Assembly: GCA_024690605.1 (NCBI GenBank)
Contig: JAILOV010000008.1
Coordinates: 1 to 64,000, forward strand
Source: Lachnospiraceae bacterium
GTDB taxonomy: Bacteria; Bacillota; Clostridia; Lachnospirales; Lachnospiraceae
Reading direction: 5' to 3'
Length of the DNA stretch: 64,000 nt
Made by a program: the position numbers and the translations under genes. The notes under the pieces were generated by a model, which was not told where the DNA came from, searched no databases, and saw only the letters and a program-made list of their open reading frames with translations. How positions within the stretch are numbered: the first letter of the stretch is position 1; each line of letters starts with the position of its first letter. Shown piece by piece: positions 26,314 to 36,435 of this stretch.

Positions 26314-28938
26314 ATGGATCGATACGTTGTCACCGGCATGAGCTGCGCGGCCTGTCAGGCGCGCGTCGAAAAGGCTGTCAGCGGTGTGCCCGGCGTGGAG
26401 AGCTGCAGTGTGAATCTCCTCACCAATTCCATGGGCGTCACGGGAACGGCCTCCCCGGCGGAGATCATCCGGGCGGTCGAAAAGGCCGGTTACGGGGCGG
26501 CAGAGTTGAACAGCGCTTCACCGGACAGCGCCGGATATGCCGGGAGCGGACAGGGGGCCGGCCGGCAGTCTTCTCTTGCCGCGCAGGAGGATGCGCTCGC
26601 GGACCGGGATACGCCGGTCCTGAAGAGACGGCTCTTTGTATCGCTGGGATTTCTGGCGGTTCTTCTCTGGTTTTCCATGGGACACATGCTGTGGGGCTTG
26701 CCGTTACCGGCTTTCTTTCACAACAACCACGTCGCCATGGGGCTCATACAGCTCCTTCTCTCCGGCATCATCTGCGTGATCAACCGCAGATTCTTTGAGA
26801 GCGGCTTCCGATCCCTGCTTCACGGCGCACCGAACATGGACACGCTCATCGCGCTGGGGAGCGCGGCAGCCATGGGCTATTCGACGGTCATGCTCTTTGC
26901 GATGACGAGAGCACAGGCCGACGGCGGGACGGATGCGGCGGCGCCGTTCATGAACGAGTTCTATTTTGAATCCGCCGCGATGATCCTGACGCTGATCACC
27001 CTCGGCAAGCTTCTGGAGGCGCGGGCAAAGGGCAGGACGACGGATGCGCTCAGGAGTCTGTTGAAGCTGGCACCGAAGAAGGCAACGATCCTCCGCGACG
27101 GCGCGGAGATCACCGTGCCGGTGGACGAGGTGGCCGTCGGGGACCTGTTTGTCGTGCGCCCGGGGGAGACGATCCCGATCGACGGCGAGGTGGAATCCGG
27201 CGAGAGCGCCGTGAACGAAGCGGCGATCACCGGCGAGAGCATTCCCGTTGACAAGGTACCGGGGGATCGCGTGACATCCGCGACGCTCAATCATTCGGGA
27301 TTTCTCACCTGCCGCGCCCTCCGCGTCGGCGAGGACACGTCGATCGCACAGATCATCCGCATGGTCAGCGACGCGGCAGCAACCAAGGCGCCGGTGGCCA
27401 GACTCGCGGACAGGATCTCCGGGATCTTCGTGCCGGCGGTCATCGGGATCGCCGTTCTGACCCTTGTCATCTGGCTGTTTGCGGGTGCGGATCCCGGGTT
27501 TGCACTGGCCCGCGCGATCTGCGTGCTGGTGGTGAGCTGTCCCTGCGCGCTGGGCCTTGCCACGCCGGTGGCGATCATGGTCGGGAACGGCGTGGGGGCA
27601 AGGAACGGGATCCTGTTCAAGACGGCGGAAGCGCTGCAGCAGCTCGGCGGTGTGCAGATCATCGCGCTGGACAAGACCGGAACGGTCACAAAGGGAGAGC
27701 CTGCCGTTTGCGGCGTGTTCCCCATGCCCGGTGTCGACAGGGACGAATTCCTGACGCTGGCCGCGTCGCTGGAACAGGCCAGCGAACACCCGCTTGCCAA
27801 AGCGATCGTGAAGGAAGCAGAGCACAAAAATATCATCCTGCGGGAAGTGCAGGATTTTCAGGCGCTTTCGGGGCAGGGCGCAGAGGGTAGGATCGGCGGC
27901 AGAGAGGTCGTCGGCGGCAATGAGCGGCTGATCGCCGGGCGGATCCGCGGTCCCATCCCCGAGGAGAACGGCACGAAGACGGCAGGACAGCTTGCCGGCG
28001 CCGGAAGGACACCGACCTATTTTGCCTGTGACGGACAGTATCTCGGCATGATCGCCGTGGCGGACTATGTCCGGGATGACAGTGCGGATGCCCTTGAAGA
28101 GTTTCGCAGGCTCGGGATCGCTTCCGTCCTGCTGACCGGGGACAACCCGGGCACGGCGGCGGAGATCGGCAGACAGGTGCGTGTCGATCGTGTTTATGCC
28201 GGTATCCTGCCGGGCGGCAAGGCGGAGATCATCAGACAGTTAAAGAGGCACGGTCGTGTTGCCATGGTGGGAGACGGCATCAATGACGCGCCGGCTCTCG
28301 CGGAGGCGGATGTCGGGATCGCGATCGGCGCCGGCACGGATGTGGCGATCGACGCGGCGGATGTGGTGCTGGTGAAGAACAGCCTGCGGGATGTGGCGGC
28401 CGGGATCCGGCTGAGCCGCAGCACCTACCGGAACATCATGGAGAACCTGTTCTGGGCGCTGTTCTACAATGTGCTGCTGATCCCGGCGGCCGCGGGTGTC
28501 TACAGCAGACTCTTCGGGATCACGATGAACCCGATGCTCGGCGCGGCGGCGATGAGTCTGTCGAGCTTCTGCGTGGTGATGAACGCCCTGCGACTGAATC
28601 TGGCCGATATCCGGAACGGGAAACGGGACAGAGCGGGGAAACGGGCGATATCCGGGCTTCCGGAGACAACGGATGGTTTTGCCGTGTCCGTCGATGACGG
28701 CGGGACACGGAAGAAAGGGGATGCAGCGATGACAAAGACCATGAAGATCGAAGGTATGATGTGCGCGCATTGTGAGGCGACCGTTAAAAAGGCACTGGAG
28801 GCGGTCGAAGGTGTTGTGTCCGCGGAAGTGAGCCACGAGGCCGGACAGGCCGTCGTGACACTCTCCGGCAGTGTGGACGACGCGGCGCTCAAAAAGGCGG
28901 TGGAAGACAAAGACTACAGGGTTCTGGAGGTGGCATAG
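26314..28938 (+). CDS. copA: Copper-translocating P-type ATPase with N- and C-terminal HMA domains
   Basis: GMSCAACQARVEKAVSGVPGV; SCPCALGLATPVAIMVG (CPC); DKTGTVTKG; GDGINDAPALAEADVG; C-terminal GMMCAHCEATVKKALEAVEGV. Confidence 0.95.
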   Translation: MDRYVVTGMSCAACQARVEKAVSGVPGVESCSVNLLTNSMGVTGTASPAEIIRAVEKAGYGAAELNSASPDSAGYAGSGQGAGRQSSLAAQEDALADRDTPVLKRRLFVSLGFLAVLLWFSMGHMLWGLPLPAFFHNNHVAMGLIQLLLSGIICVINRRFFESGFRSLLHGAPNMDTLIALGSAAAMGYSTVMLFAMTRAQADGGTDAAAPFMNEFYFESAAMILTLITLGKLLEARAKGRTTDALRSLLKLAPKKATILRDGAEITVPVDEVAVGDLFVVRPGETIPIDGEVESGESAVNEAAITGESIPVDKVPGDRVTSATLNHSGFLTCRALRVGEDTSIAQIIRMVSDAAATKAPVARLADRISGIFVPAVIGIAVLTLVIWLFAGADPGFALARAICVLVVSCPCALGLATPVAIMVGNGVGARNGILFKTAEALQQLGGVQIIALDKTGTVTKGEPAVCGVFPMPGVDRDEFLTLAASLEQASEHPLAKAIVKEAEHKNIILREVQDFQALSGQGAEGRIGGREVVGGNERLIAGRIRGPIPEENGTKTAGQLAGAGRTPTYFACDGQYLGMIAVADYVRDDSADALEEFRRLGIASVLLTGDNPGTAAEIGRQVRVDRVYAGILPGGKAEIIRQLKRHGRVAMVGDGINDAPALAEADVGIAIGAGTDVAIDAADVVLVKNSLRDVAAGIRLSRSTYRNIMENLFWALFYNVLLIPAAAGVYSRLFGITMNPMLGAAAMSLSSFCVVMNALRLNLADIRNGKRDRAGKRAISGLPETTDGFAVSVDDGGTRKKGDAAMTKTMKIEGMMCAHCEATVKKALEAVEGVVSAEVSHEAGQAVVTLSGSVDDAALKKAVEDKDYRVLEVA

Positions 28939-28941
28939 GAC

Positions 28942-30177
28942 ATGGCCATGAACATCACGATCGCCGTGTTTTTCGGCGGCAATTCAACGGAGCATGAGAT
29001 TTCGGTCATCTCGGCGATCCAGGCGATGGGGTATCTGGATCACGAAAAGTACCGGATCCTGCCGGTCTATATGACCAAGCAGAATCTGTTCTACACGCAC
29101 CCGGACATGGAGCGGATCGAAAACTTCCGGGATATCCCGGCGCTCCTGTCAAAGAGCAGGCGTGTGTTCTTCCTGAAGGAGGAGAACCGGACGCTCATGG
29201 TGACCTGGCCGTTCCGGCGATTCGGGAAAAACGAGTCGGTCCCGGTCGATCTCGCGTTCCCGATCGTGCATGGCACCAATGTGGAGGACGGAACGCTGCA
29301 GGGATTTCTCGCCACACTGGGACTGCCGATCATCGGACCGGGGGTTCTTCCATCGGCACTCGGCATGGACAAGGCCGTGATGAAGAGTGTGTTCAAGGAT
29401 CACGGGATCCCGGTCCTGCCCTGCAGGGTCTGCACGCGCAAAGACTGGGAGGATCCGGATGCTCTGGTAGATGGGCTGACGAAAGAACTGCCCTGGCCGA
29501 TGATCGTGAAGCCGGTCAATCTGGGCAGTAGCATCGGGATCACCAAAGCGGGAAACGCCGAAGAACTGCGGGACGCGCTGGATCTGGCGTTCACCTTTTC
29601 CGAAAAGGTGCTGGTGGAACGAGCGATCGAAAAACTCAAAGAGGTGAACTGCGCCGTGCTCGGGGACTATGAGGGTGCGGAGGCGAGTGAGTGTGAGGAG
29701 CCGCTCTCCTCGGACGAGGAATCGATCCTGAGTTTTGAGGACAAATATCTGAGCGGCGGCAAATCCGGTGCCAAAACCGCAGGCGTCAAAGGTGCAGCCG
29801 CGGGGGAAAAGGGCGGATCCAAGGGCATGGCGAGTCTGCAGAGGAAGATCCCCGCGCAGATCTCCGATGAGATGCGCGACCGCGTCCGTGAGACCGCGGT
29901 ACGGGCGTTTCAGGCTCTGGACGGTGCCGGTGTCGCCCGCATCGATTTCATGATCGATGAGGCGACGGGGGAGCTGTTCCTTAACGAGATCAACACGATC
30001 CCGGGATCGCTTTCCTTTTATCTCTGGGAACCGCTGGGCGTGCCCTACGCCGAGCTTCTGGAGAGGCTGATCGCGCTTGCCTTAAAGCGCGCAAGAGAAG
30101 CGGCCAAGACGACGACCGCGTTTGACACGAACATTCTGGCCACGGTGAAGATCCCCGGCGGCACGAAAACGAAATAG
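28942..30177 (+). CDS. ddl: D-alanine--D-alanine ligase
   Basis: AVFFGGNSTEHEISVISA, PIVHGTNVEDGTLQG, PWPMIVKPVNLGSSIGITKA, ARIDFMIDEATGELFLNEINTIPG; Gly/Lys/Ala-rich insertion. Confidence 0.93.
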   Translation: MAMNITIAVFFGGNSTEHEISVISAIQAMGYLDHEKYRILPVYMTKQNLFYTHPDMERIENFRDIPALLSKSRRVFFLKEENRTLMVTWPFRRFGKNESVPVDLAFPIVHGTNVEDGTLQGFLATLGLPIIGPGVLPSALGMDKAVMKSVFKDHGIPVLPCRVCTRKDWEDPDALVDGLTKELPWPMIVKPVNLGSSIGITKAGNAEELRDALDLAFTFSEKVLVERAIEKLKEVNCAVLGDYEGAEASECEEPLSSDEESILSFEDKYLSGGKSGAKTAGVKGAAAGEKGGSKGMASLQRKIPAQISDEMRDRVRETAVRAFQALDGAGVARIDFMIDEATGELFLNEINTIPGSLSFYLWEPLGVPYAELLERLIALALKRAREAAKTTTAFDTNILATVKIPGGTKTK

Positions 30178-30187
30178 CGGACGCAGG

Positions 30188-30913
30188 CTACAGAGCGGCC
30201 CGGTAGGTCTCTTCCATCACCTGATGGACCACGGCATCCACGGTCTTGCGCTCTTTCATGTCCATGGCACCGGTGTCGATGGGTTTGCCGTAGATCATCT
30301 TCACTTCGGCGCTCCGGATGAAGGGTTTGTGGCGCTCAAAGATCATCTCCGTGCGGGTCACGGTCACCGGCACGATCTTGCAGCCGGTCTTGTGTGCGAT
30401 CTTAAAGGTGCCGCGATGGAACGGCTGCAGGGGATCATCGGTCTTGTTGCGCGTCCCCTCGGGATAGACCATGATGCTCACGCCCTGCCTGATGAGATCG
30501 GAAGCACTGTTGATGACTTCGAGACCCTGCTTCAGATCATCACGGTCAAGGAACAGACAGTGCAGGTTCATCATCCAGAGATTCAGAACGGGCACCTTTT
30601 TCACCTGCTTCTTGGAGATGAAGCCTACCGGCGCTTTGGCGTTGCCGTAGGCAAGGACGATATCGAAACAGCTGCGGTGATTGCCGATGAAGAGGACGCC
30701 CTCGTTTGCCGGGATGTTCTCCTCGCCCTCGATCGTCAGCCGGACGCCGGAAAGAAAGGCCAGCACACGGAAGGCCCAGCTCACGATCGCCAGAGAGGAC
30801 CGCTCTTTGATGTCGGGGCGTTTCAGGCCGATCAGCCACAGGACGAACAGGATCGGAATGCTCATCAGGAGGAACACGATGAGAAAGAGAAAAACCACTA
30901 TCAGACGGACCAT
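30188..30913 (-). CDS. plsC: 1-acyl-sn-glycerol-3-phosphate acyltransferase
   Basis: VLFIGNHRSCFDIV, VYPEGTRNK; N-terminal TM. Confidence 0.88.
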   Translation of the reverse strand: MVRLIVVFLFLIVFLLMSIPILFVLWLIGLKRPDIKERSSLAIVSWAFRVLAFLSGVRLTIEGEENIPANEGVLFIGNHRSCFDIVLAYGNAKAPVGFISKKQVKKVPVLNLWMMNLHCLFLDRDDLKQGLEVINSASDLIRQGVSIMVYPEGTRNKTDDPLQPFHRGTFKIAHKTGCKIVPVTVTRTEMIFERHKPFIRSAEVKMIYGKPIDTGAMDMKERKTVDAVVHQVMEETYRAAL

Positions 30914-31002
30914 GTTGTATTCCCTCCTTTGCTTTCTGTGCTACTTCGTTATTATAATCGCTGAGCTCGCGTTCGGCAACGGGAAAAGAACGGGGCGGGA
31001 TC

Positions 31003-32313
31003 ATGCGTGATCTGTTCATCAAAAACGCACGGATCGTCGACCCGCGCGGCGTGGGCGTGTGCAACGGTTCGTTCCTTATCAGGGATGACAGGATCGAGAG
31101 AATCTTCACCGGGGAGACGGACGCGGATGCACGTGTCCCGGAAGAACGATCCGATCCGGAACAGCTGCGGGTGATCGACGCCGACGGGTGGCTCGCCTTT
31201 CCGGGACTGATCGACGCGCACGTGCATTTCCGCGATCCGGGCTTCACGGACAAGGAGGATATCGGGACCGGTGCCGCTGCGGCCGGGCACGGCGGCTTCA
31301 CAAGTGTGATCATGATGGGCAACACGGATCCGCCCATGGACGAGGCGGCGCGGGTCCGATCGGCGCTGGAAAAGGGCAGGCAGACGGGGATCCGCGTATA
31401 TGTCTGCGGCAATGTCACGACCGGGATGAAGGGACAGAGACTCGCGGACCTGAAGTCTCTGCGCGACGCGGGCGCGGTGCTGTTCTCGGATGACGGGCTG
31501 CCGGTCCGGGATGCCGCACTGATGGAGAAAGCCTGTAAAGAGGCGGCTGCGCTCGGCATGGTGATCTCTCTGCACGAGGAGGATCCGGCTTTCATTGACA
31601 GGCCGGGCGTCAACAGCGGTCCCGTGGCCGCGTCTCTGGGAACCGCCGGCGCGGACCGGCAGGCGGAGATCGACATGGTGGCGCGCGATATCGCGATCGC
31701 GGAAAAAACCGGCGCAGAGCTTACCGTGCAGCATATCAGTGCCCGGGAATCCGTGCAGCTGATCCGGGACGCCCGGGAAAAAGGGCTGCGGATCCACGCG
31801 GAGGCGACACCGCATCATTTCACGCTGACCGAGGAAGCCGTGCGCGAACACGGCACGAACGCCAAGATGAATCCGCCGCTCCGGGAGGAAGTCGACCGGC
31901 AGGCGATCATCGCGGGACTGGCGGACGGCACGATCGACATGATCGCGACGGATCACGCGCCGCACACGGCGGAGGAAAAGGCGAGGACGTTCCTGCAGGC
32001 GCCCAGCGGTATCATCGGTCTGGAGACGGCACTCTCCCTTGCGTACCGGGAACTGGTCCTGCCGGGGCATCTCACCTGGCCGCAGGTGATCGAACGGATG
32101 ACAGCCGCCTTTGGCGTTTACGGTCTTCCCGGCGGGGTACTCACGGAGAAGGGCCCTGCGGATCTGACACTTTTTGCACCCGATGAAACCTGGACGGTCA
32201 GTGACGGGACCCTTCGGTCGAAAGCCCGCAACACGCCGTTCTTCGGCGAGACATTGCCGGGCGTTGTGAAATACACGATTTGCGCGGGCAGGATCGTGTG
32301 GGGAGAGGAATGA
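31003..32313 (+). CDS. pyrC: Dihydroorotase
   Basis: GLIDAHVHFRDPGFTDKEDIGTG, VQHISARESV, ATDHAPHTAEEK; followed by pyrK-pyrD. Confidence 0.95.
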   Translation: MRDLFIKNARIVDPRGVGVCNGSFLIRDDRIERIFTGETDADARVPEERSDPEQLRVIDADGWLAFPGLIDAHVHFRDPGFTDKEDIGTGAAAAGHGGFTSVIMMGNTDPPMDEAARVRSALEKGRQTGIRVYVCGNVTTGMKGQRLADLKSLRDAGAVLFSDDGLPVRDAALMEKACKEAAALGMVISLHEEDPAFIDRPGVNSGPVAASLGTAGADRQAEIDMVARDIAIAEKTGAELTVQHISARESVQLIRDAREKGLRIHAEATPHHFTLTEEAVREHGTNAKMNPPLREEVDRQAIIAGLADGTIDMIATDHAPHTAEEKARTFLQAPSGIIGLETALSLAYRELVLPGHLTWPQVIERMTAAFGVYGLPGGVLTEKGPADLTLFAPDETWTVSDGTLRSKARNTPFFGETLPGVVKYTICAGRIVWGEE

Positions 32314-33134
32314 TGTACGAAAAAAGAGAGGTAACCGCGCGCGTCGAGAAACAGGAGAGCCTCACGGAGGATGTCCGGGAGCTGATCCTGGAAACCGAAC
32401 TGGCGGATGACGCCATGCCGGGACAGTTCGTGAATCTGTTCTGCGGGGACGGGGCGCGCCTGCTGCCGCGGCCGATCAGCGTCTGCGACACATTTATGGG
32501 CCGGATGAAGCTGGTGTACCGCGTTGTGGGAGCCGGCACGGCGGAACTCGCCGCACTGAGACCCGGCGATACCGTGCGCATGGTGGGGAATCTCGGCAAC
32601 GGCTATGATCCCCGGACGGCGTTTGGAAAGAATGTTCTCGTTGTGGGCGGCGGACTGGGCATTCCGCCGATGTACTATCTCTCCCGGCTGCTCCATGCGC
32701 TCGGTATGCGCGGAGGCGCGGAAGCACCGGCGTCCCTGACGATGGTGCTGGGCTACCGGGATCAGGCATCGACCTTTCTGCACCGGGCATTTACCGGCTT
32801 CGGCAAGGTCGTGTTCGCGAGTGATGACGGAACGATCGGTTACCGGGGGACCGTGCTGGATGCGATCCGCGCGGAGGAGATCTCCTGCGATGTGATCTAT
32901 GCCTGCGGGCCGCTGCCGATGCTGCGCGGTCTGGCCTCCTTCGCGGAGGAGCAGCGGGAGACGGAGAAAGATATCAAGTGTTATGTTTCACTGGAGGAGC
33001 GGATGGCCTGCGGGATCGGTACCTGTCTGGGCTGTGTCGTGAAGACGAAGCATGAGGACGCGCACAGCCGTGTCCGCAATGCACGGATCTGTACCGAGGG
33101 TCCGGTTTTTGACAGCGCGGAGATCGCGTGGTGA
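32310..33134 (+). CDS. pyrK: Dihydroorotate dehydrogenase B electron transfer subunit
   Basis: LLPRPISVCD, GGGLGIPPMYYLSR, CYVSLEERMACGIGTCLGCVVKTK. Confidence 0.95.
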   Translation: MMYEKREVTARVEKQESLTEDVRELILETELADDAMPGQFVNLFCGDGARLLPRPISVCDTFMGRMKLVYRVVGAGTAELAALRPGDTVRMVGNLGNGYDPRTAFGKNVLVVGGGLGIPPMYYLSRLLHALGMRGGAEAPASLTMVLGYRDQASTFLHRAFTGFGKVVFASDDGTIGYRGTVLDAIRAEEISCDVIYACGPLPMLRGLASFAEEQRETEKDIKCYVSLEERMACGIGTCLGCVVKTKHEDAHSRVRNARICTEGPVFDSAEIAW

Positions 33135-33155
33135 CGGAAGGAGGAGATCCCTGCT

Positions 33156-34076
33156 ATGGCTGATCCCGGAATGAAAGTGACGATCGCGGGCGTGACCCTG
33201 AAGAATCCCGTCATGAGTGCGTCGGGCACCTTTGGCAACGGGCAGGAGTATGCCGGTTTCTTTGATCTGTCCGGCCTCGGCGCCGTTGTGACCAAAGGGG
33301 TGTCGTCCGTGCCCTGGGAGGGCAACCCCACGCCGCGCATCGCGGAGACACCGTCCGGCATGCTCAACGCGATCGGGCTGCAGAACCCGGGGATCGATGT
33401 GTTCATCGAACGGGAACTGCCGTTTCTTGCGGAACTCAGGAAGAAGGGAACCCGCGTGATCGTCAACGTCTGCGGGCACAGCGTGGAGGAATATCTGTCT
33501 GTCATCGAGAAGCTGCGCGATCAGCCGGTCGATCTGCTGGAGATCAATGTCTCCTGTCCCAATGTTAAGGAGGGCGCCATCGCCTTCGGACAGGATCCGA
33601 AGATGCTGGAGTCGGTCACGCGGGCCTGTAAGGAAAAAGCAGCGCAGCCGGTCGTGATGAAGCTCACGCCCAATGTGACGGACATCCGGACGCTGGCGCA
33701 GGCGGCCGAGGCGGGCGGCGCGGACGCGATCTCGCTGATCAACACGCTGACCGGTATGAAGATCGATGTGGAAAGAAGACGGTTTTTGCTGGCGAACCGC
33801 ACGGGCGGCCTGTCGGGCCCCGCGATCCATCCGGTGGCGGTGCGCATGGTCTATGAGGCGGCGCACACCGTGCGGATCCCCGTGATCGGTATGGGCGGTG
33901 TGGCGAGCGGAACGGACGCGCTGGAGATGATGCTCGCGGGCGCGAGTGCCGTTGCCGTGGGAACGGCGACCTTTCATGAGCCGTGTGCGATGATCCGGAT
34001 CAGGGATGAGATCAGGGACTATCTGGTGCGCCACGGGATCGCGGACATCACGGAACTGATCGGCGCCGTGGCATAG
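33156..34076 (+). CDS. pyrD: Dihydroorotate dehydrogenase B catalytic subunit
   Basis: GVTLKNPVMSASGTFGNG, LEINVSCPNVKEGAIAFGQD, VVMKLTPNVTDI, PVIGMGGVASGTDALEMMLAGASAVAVGTA. Confidence 0.97.
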   Translation: MADPGMKVTIAGVTLKNPVMSASGTFGNGQEYAGFFDLSGLGAVVTKGVSSVPWEGNPTPRIAETPSGMLNAIGLQNPGIDVFIERELPFLAELRKKGTRVIVNVCGHSVEEYLSVIEKLRDQPVDLLEINVSCPNVKEGAIAFGQDPKMLESVTRACKEKAAQPVVMKLTPNVTDIRTLAQAAEAGGADAISLINTLTGMKIDVERRRFLLANRTGGLSGPAIHPVAVRMVYEAAHTVRIPVIGMGGVASGTDALEMMLAGASAVAVGTATFHEPCAMIRIRDEIRDYLVRHGIADITELIGAVA

Positions 34077-34082
34077 AGCGGC

Positions 34083-34583
34083 TCAGTCGCCGCAGAGGAT
34101 GCGGTACCGGACCTCGTGTGTTTCGGACGGCGCCTCGAGAAACCGGTAGATGATCGTCAGCGAGATCTGCTCCGGTTCCCGCAGCAGGCGGATCCGGTCC
34201 GTTTCCGTTGTCAGTGTCAGCGTCCCATAGGGCGTTACCATCGTAGCTTCGGTCCTGACCCCGACAAAAAACGAAAATTCTGCCGAGAGGGCGCCGCTTC
34301 GTGTCAGCCGCACCCGATCCTCTCCGAGAAGTTCCAGCGTGTTCTCCGTGACAAGACCGGTCTCATCCGTTTCGGTGTAGTAAACGGCAAAGATCTCACC
34401 GGATCCTTTCTGCTCAAGCTGACAGGGCAGATCTTTTTTTTCTTCGACAGCAGCGGGTGGATTTCCGTTCCCGGCGCGCGTATTGTCCGTGCCGGCGGCA
34501 TGTCCCGTCTCCGCGGAAACGGTGGCTGCGGTATAGGTCAGCTGTCCGGCCAGCGTATTCCGTCTGTTTTTCGGGTCTGTCAT
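34083..34583 (-). CDS. DUF1934 family protein
   Basis: YYTETDETGLVTENTLELLGEDRVRLTRSG...TPYGTLTLTTETDRIRL pattern. Confidence 0.7.
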   Translation of the reverse strand: MTDPKNRRNTLAGQLTYTAATVSAETGHAAGTDNTRAGNGNPPAAVEEKKDLPCQLEQKGSGEIFAVYYTETDETGLVTENTLELLGEDRVRLTRSGALSAEFSFFVGVRTEATMVTPYGTLTLTTETDRIRLLREPEQISLTIIYRFLEAPSETHEVRYRILCGD

Positions 34584-34596
34584 CCGTGTTTCTCCA

Positions 34597-35574
34597 TCAG
34601 AAGAACCTGTTTTCAGCCATGAACGAAGAATTGACCGGACGGGTCAAAAACAGACTCAGAGCCGGATCCTCCCGTTTCAGCTTGTCCATCGCGTCTTCGG
34701 CGGCAGCGCTGTCGGAGAACAGACCGAACACTGCGGACCCGCTGCCGGTCATCCGAGCGCCCGGGGCACCGAGAGAGGGGAGTTTGTGCACCAGTTCACC
34801 GACCGCCGGCACGAGCGGCGTCGTCACCGGCTCCAGCACATTGGCCAGCGAGCCGGCAAACGAGGCGAAAGAAGCGGCGGAACGGCCGGCATTTCCAAGT
34901 GCCGTTTCAAAAGCGTCCCAGTCGGGATGCACCGTGTCGGTTTTTGCGTCGAGCGCCGAATAGATCTCCTTTGTGGAGGCGCTCCCCGACGGTTTGGCGA
35001 TGAGGATCACGCAGTCGGCCATGTCCGGCAGGGGGGTCAGCACCTCACCGATTCCCTGTGCCCGCATCGTGCCGCCGGTCAGACAGAACGGTACATCCGC
35101 CCCCAGCGTCAGAGCGGTCTCCGCGAGCTCTGTATCGGTGAGACCGAGAGTGAACAGCCGGTTCACCGCGAGGAGTGCCGCGGCCGCGTCCGCGCTGCCG
35201 CCGCCGAGCCCGGCCTCCATGGGGATGCGCTTTTGCAGGACGAAGGACAGTCCGCATTCATTGGGAAAGCGAGCCGCGCACCGTTCCCGCAGGGCTTTCG
35301 CCGCCCGGAGAACAAGATTGCGGTCATCCGCTTCCAGCCGCGCAAAAACCCCTGTTCCCGAAGCGTCCTCGATCCGCAGGGTGTCCCGGAATTCCCCGTT
35401 CGGACCACAAGTTCCTGCATCGACCGAAACAGTCAATACATCATGCAGATCGATCGACTGCATGGCCATGTTCACCAGATGATAGCCGTCCGGACGCTTC
35501 CCCGTCACATCGAGGAAAAGATTGATCTTTGCCAGGGCGCGCACCCGGATGCTCTGTTTTTCCGTATCGTTCAT
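34597..35574 (-). CDS. ispE: 4-diphosphocytidyl-2-C-methyl-D-erythritol kinase
   Basis: ALAKINLFLDVTGKRPDGYHLVNMAMQSIDLHD, KRIPMEAGLGGGSADAAAALLAVN, TLGADVPFCLTGGTMRAQGIGE. Confidence 0.96.
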   Translation of the reverse strand: MNDTEKQSIRVRALAKINLFLDVTGKRPDGYHLVNMAMQSIDLHDVLTVSVDAGTCGPNGEFRDTLRIEDASGTGVFARLEADDRNLVLRAAKALRERCAARFPNECGLSFVLQKRIPMEAGLGGGSADAAAALLAVNRLFTLGLTDTELAETALTLGADVPFCLTGGTMRAQGIGEVLTPLPDMADCVILIAKPSGSASTKEIYSALDAKTDTVHPDWDAFETALGNAGRSAASFASFAGSLANVLEPVTTPLVPAVGELVHKLPSLGAPGARMTGSGSAVFGLFSDSAAAEDAMDKLKREDPALSLFLTRPVNSSFMAENRFF

Positions 35575-35728
35575 AAATTACCCGTCTTTTTCGGAAATTG
35601 TGCAAAAATTTAAGGAAAAGAGTGGATTTTTGCTTTCTTCCGTGATACAATACATTTGGTATAGTCTATATACCACGTTTCTATCCACTTTGCAACCGAT
35701 GCACCCAGCATCAGAAAAGGAGTTCGCC

Positions 35729-36367
35729 ATGAGTGTAAACGGAGTTACATCTGGGGTAAGCTCGTCTGCGTACACAGCGCAGACAGCGGCGGCGCAGGCG
35801 GCAAAGCCTGACACCGCGGGCAAGGCAACCGAAAACAAGGCTGCGGAGGAAACAGCGGCAGCCACCTACGAGAAGGGCGTCGAGGTCAAGACAGCCGGGT
35901 ATTCCAAGATCCAGAAGATGTCCGAGGAAGACCGGAGCAAGATCGTCGCCCAGCTCAAGGCCGATCAGGAGACGCGTCAGGCGCAGATGACCGACCTCGT
36001 GTCCAAGATGATGCGCGGTCAGGGCGTTGCCTACAACAACGCCAACGACATCTGGAGCTTCCTGCGGGAGGGCAATTTCACGGTCGATGCGGCGACCAAG
36101 GCACAGGCCCAGCAGGACATCTCCGAGGACGGTTACTGGGGCGTGAAGCAGACCTCGCAGCGCATCCTTGATTTCGCGGACGCGCTGGCAGGATCCGATC
36201 CCGATAACATCCAGAAGATGTATGACGCCTTCAAGAAGGGCTACAAGCAGGCTGAGGAGACCTGGGGCGGAGAGCTTCCGGACATCAGCAAGCAGACCTA
36301 TGATTCCGTTCTCGACGGCTTCCGCAAGCGCGCCGAGGAAGCGGGCATCACCCTGAATGAGGACTGA
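35729..36367 (+). CDS. Uncharacterised secreted/structural-type protein (MSVNGVTSGVSS... family)
   Basis: Strong ORF with RBS AAAAGGAG; followed by a strong terminator; region ANDIWSFLREGNFTVDAATKAQAQQDISEDGYWGVKQTSQRILDFA. Confidence 0.75.
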   Translation: MSVNGVTSGVSSSAYTAQTAAAQAAKPDTAGKATENKAAEETAAATYEKGVEVKTAGYSKIQKMSEEDRSKIVAQLKADQETRQAQMTDLVSKMMRGQGVAYNNANDIWSFLREGNFTVDAATKAQAQQDISEDGYWGVKQTSQRILDFADALAGSDPDNIQKMYDAFKKGYKQAEETWGGELPDISKQTYDSVLDGFRKRAEEAGITLNED

Positions 36368-36392
36368 TCTTCAGCATTCCTTACAGGCAAGG

Positions 36393-36422
36393 CTCCGGCG
36401 GATCATACCGCCGGAGTTTTTT
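36393..36422 (+). terminator. Intrinsic terminator
   Basis: CTCCGGCGG-ATCATA-CCGCCGGAG-TTTTTT. Confidence 0.95.
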
Positions 36423-36435
36423 CGTGGGATTTTTT

